Assembly (NCBI GenBank): GCA_013695055.1
Contig: JACDBF010000020.1
Span: forward strand, 1 to 6,223
Length of the DNA: 6,223 bases
Source: Actinomycetota bacterium
GTDB taxonomy: Bacteria; Actinomycetota; CADDZG01; WHSQ01
Reading direction: 5' to 3'
Both the position numbers and the translations under genes were made by a program. The notes below the pieces were generated by a model, which saw only the letters and a list, made by a program, of their open reading frames with translations, did no database searches and had not been told where the DNA came from. Below, piece by piece: positions 5,936-6,223 of this stretch (positions are counted from its first letter, which is position 1; every line of letters starts with the position of its first letter).

Positions 5936-6223
5936 GATCGGAGCAGATCGCCGATTACCCGGGCACGGTGGAGGGTTGGAGAGTCTGGGTAGCCAAGCGC
6001 CACAACATTCGCTACTTTGACAACGCCTGGGGGGTGCGCCGGAAGAAGACCGGGCCCTACCTCTTACGGAGCGTGGTGTCCGACGACTTCTGGCGACCGC
6101 TGCAGGCCATGGTGGCGGACTGCAACCAGACCCCCGGCTACCTATTCGAGCACACTCACGCCGACGGCGGCCATACCTCGCCGGATTCGGCTTGCAAGTG
6201 CGGTCTCTACGCCGTCGACACCC
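5932..6223 (+). CDS. Uncharacterised protein with a H-x2-P-x3-C-x-C-G-L-Y-A motif (3' end cut off)
   Basis: The visible 97 codons are open to the right edge. Landmarks are GWRVW at residues 15-19, a strand-rich stretch through YLLRSVVSDDFWRPLQ (43-58), a single Cys64 after the AMVAD helix, a His-containing segment EHTHADGGH (73-81), and the cluster H81-x2-P84-x3-C88-x-C90-GLYA. I recall similar small proteins with a Trp-rich start and a CxCGxYA box in actinobacterial genomes and mobile or phage-like regions, with no assigned function. The His/Cys spacing could bind a metal, which is inference. Start: the ATG overlaps the upstream stop as ATGA, implying coupled translation and a shared role for the two products. 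No function is proposed. Confidence 0.72.
   Translation, partial: MRSEQIADYPGTVEGWRVWVAKRHNIRYFDNAWGVRRKKTGPYLLRSVVSDDFWRPLQAMVADCNQTPGYLFEHTHADGGHTSPDSACKCGLYAVDT

Noticed and set aside
5635..6003. Minus-strand 122-codon frame opposite the small right-hand genes.
   Set aside because: It overlaps two plus-strand genes that are joined by an ATGA overlap and preceded by a ribosome binding site; its own product is Gly/Ser/Arg low-complexity sequence.

Overview
The window is high-GC, densely coded bacterial DNA. The real genes show a strong G/C third-position bias, which also produces many long antisense shadow ORFs. Gene content (thiL, gpsA next to plsC, a stand-alone Lrp/AsnC ligand-binding domain) and GTG/ATG starts with GGAGG-type ribosome binding sites fit an actinobacterium-like chromosome, possibly an uncultured lineage. 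That placement is inference: no rRNA or tRNA gene is present to anchor it. An ATP-type rather than GTP-type PEP carboxykinase would be less common for Actinobacteria.

Layout. Bases 1-2177 carry a minus-strand pair, pckA then thiL, separated by 4 bp; thiL runs off the left edge. A 167-bp divergent intergenic region (2178-2344) separates pckA from a plus-strand pair: a stand-alone RAM/AsnC-type ligand-binding protein, then a trans-sulfuration-family PLP enzyme. No ATG, GTG or TTG start exists for the PLP enzyme; the best start is a CTG overlapping the previous stop codon. This pair ends 13 bp from the convergent minus-strand pair plsC-gpsA (3794-5505), whose start and stop overlap as ATGA. plsC has a plausible promoter (TATGAT) and a 12-bp tandem repeat just upstream. 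From 5705 to the right edge is a divergent pair of small uncharacterised plus-strand genes, also joined by ATGA: a basic/proline-rich 76-aa protein and the start of a protein with an H-x2-P-x3-C-x-C-G-L-Y-A motif.

How the genes fit together. plsC and gpsA make and acylate the glycerol-phosphate backbone of phospholipids: GpsA makes sn-glycerol-3-phosphate and PlsC performs the second acylation. pckA makes phosphoenolpyruvate for gluconeogenesis. thiL makes thiamine diphosphate. The PLP enzyme acts on sulfur amino acids or their homoserine-ester precursors, and the small RAM protein beside it may sense an amino acid. Most of the window is housekeeping metabolism. I see no CRISPR array, transposon, phage structural gene or obvious defence system. 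The parts most worth a second look are the CTG start, the atypical active-site residue of the PLP enzyme, and the uncharacterised pair at the right edge.
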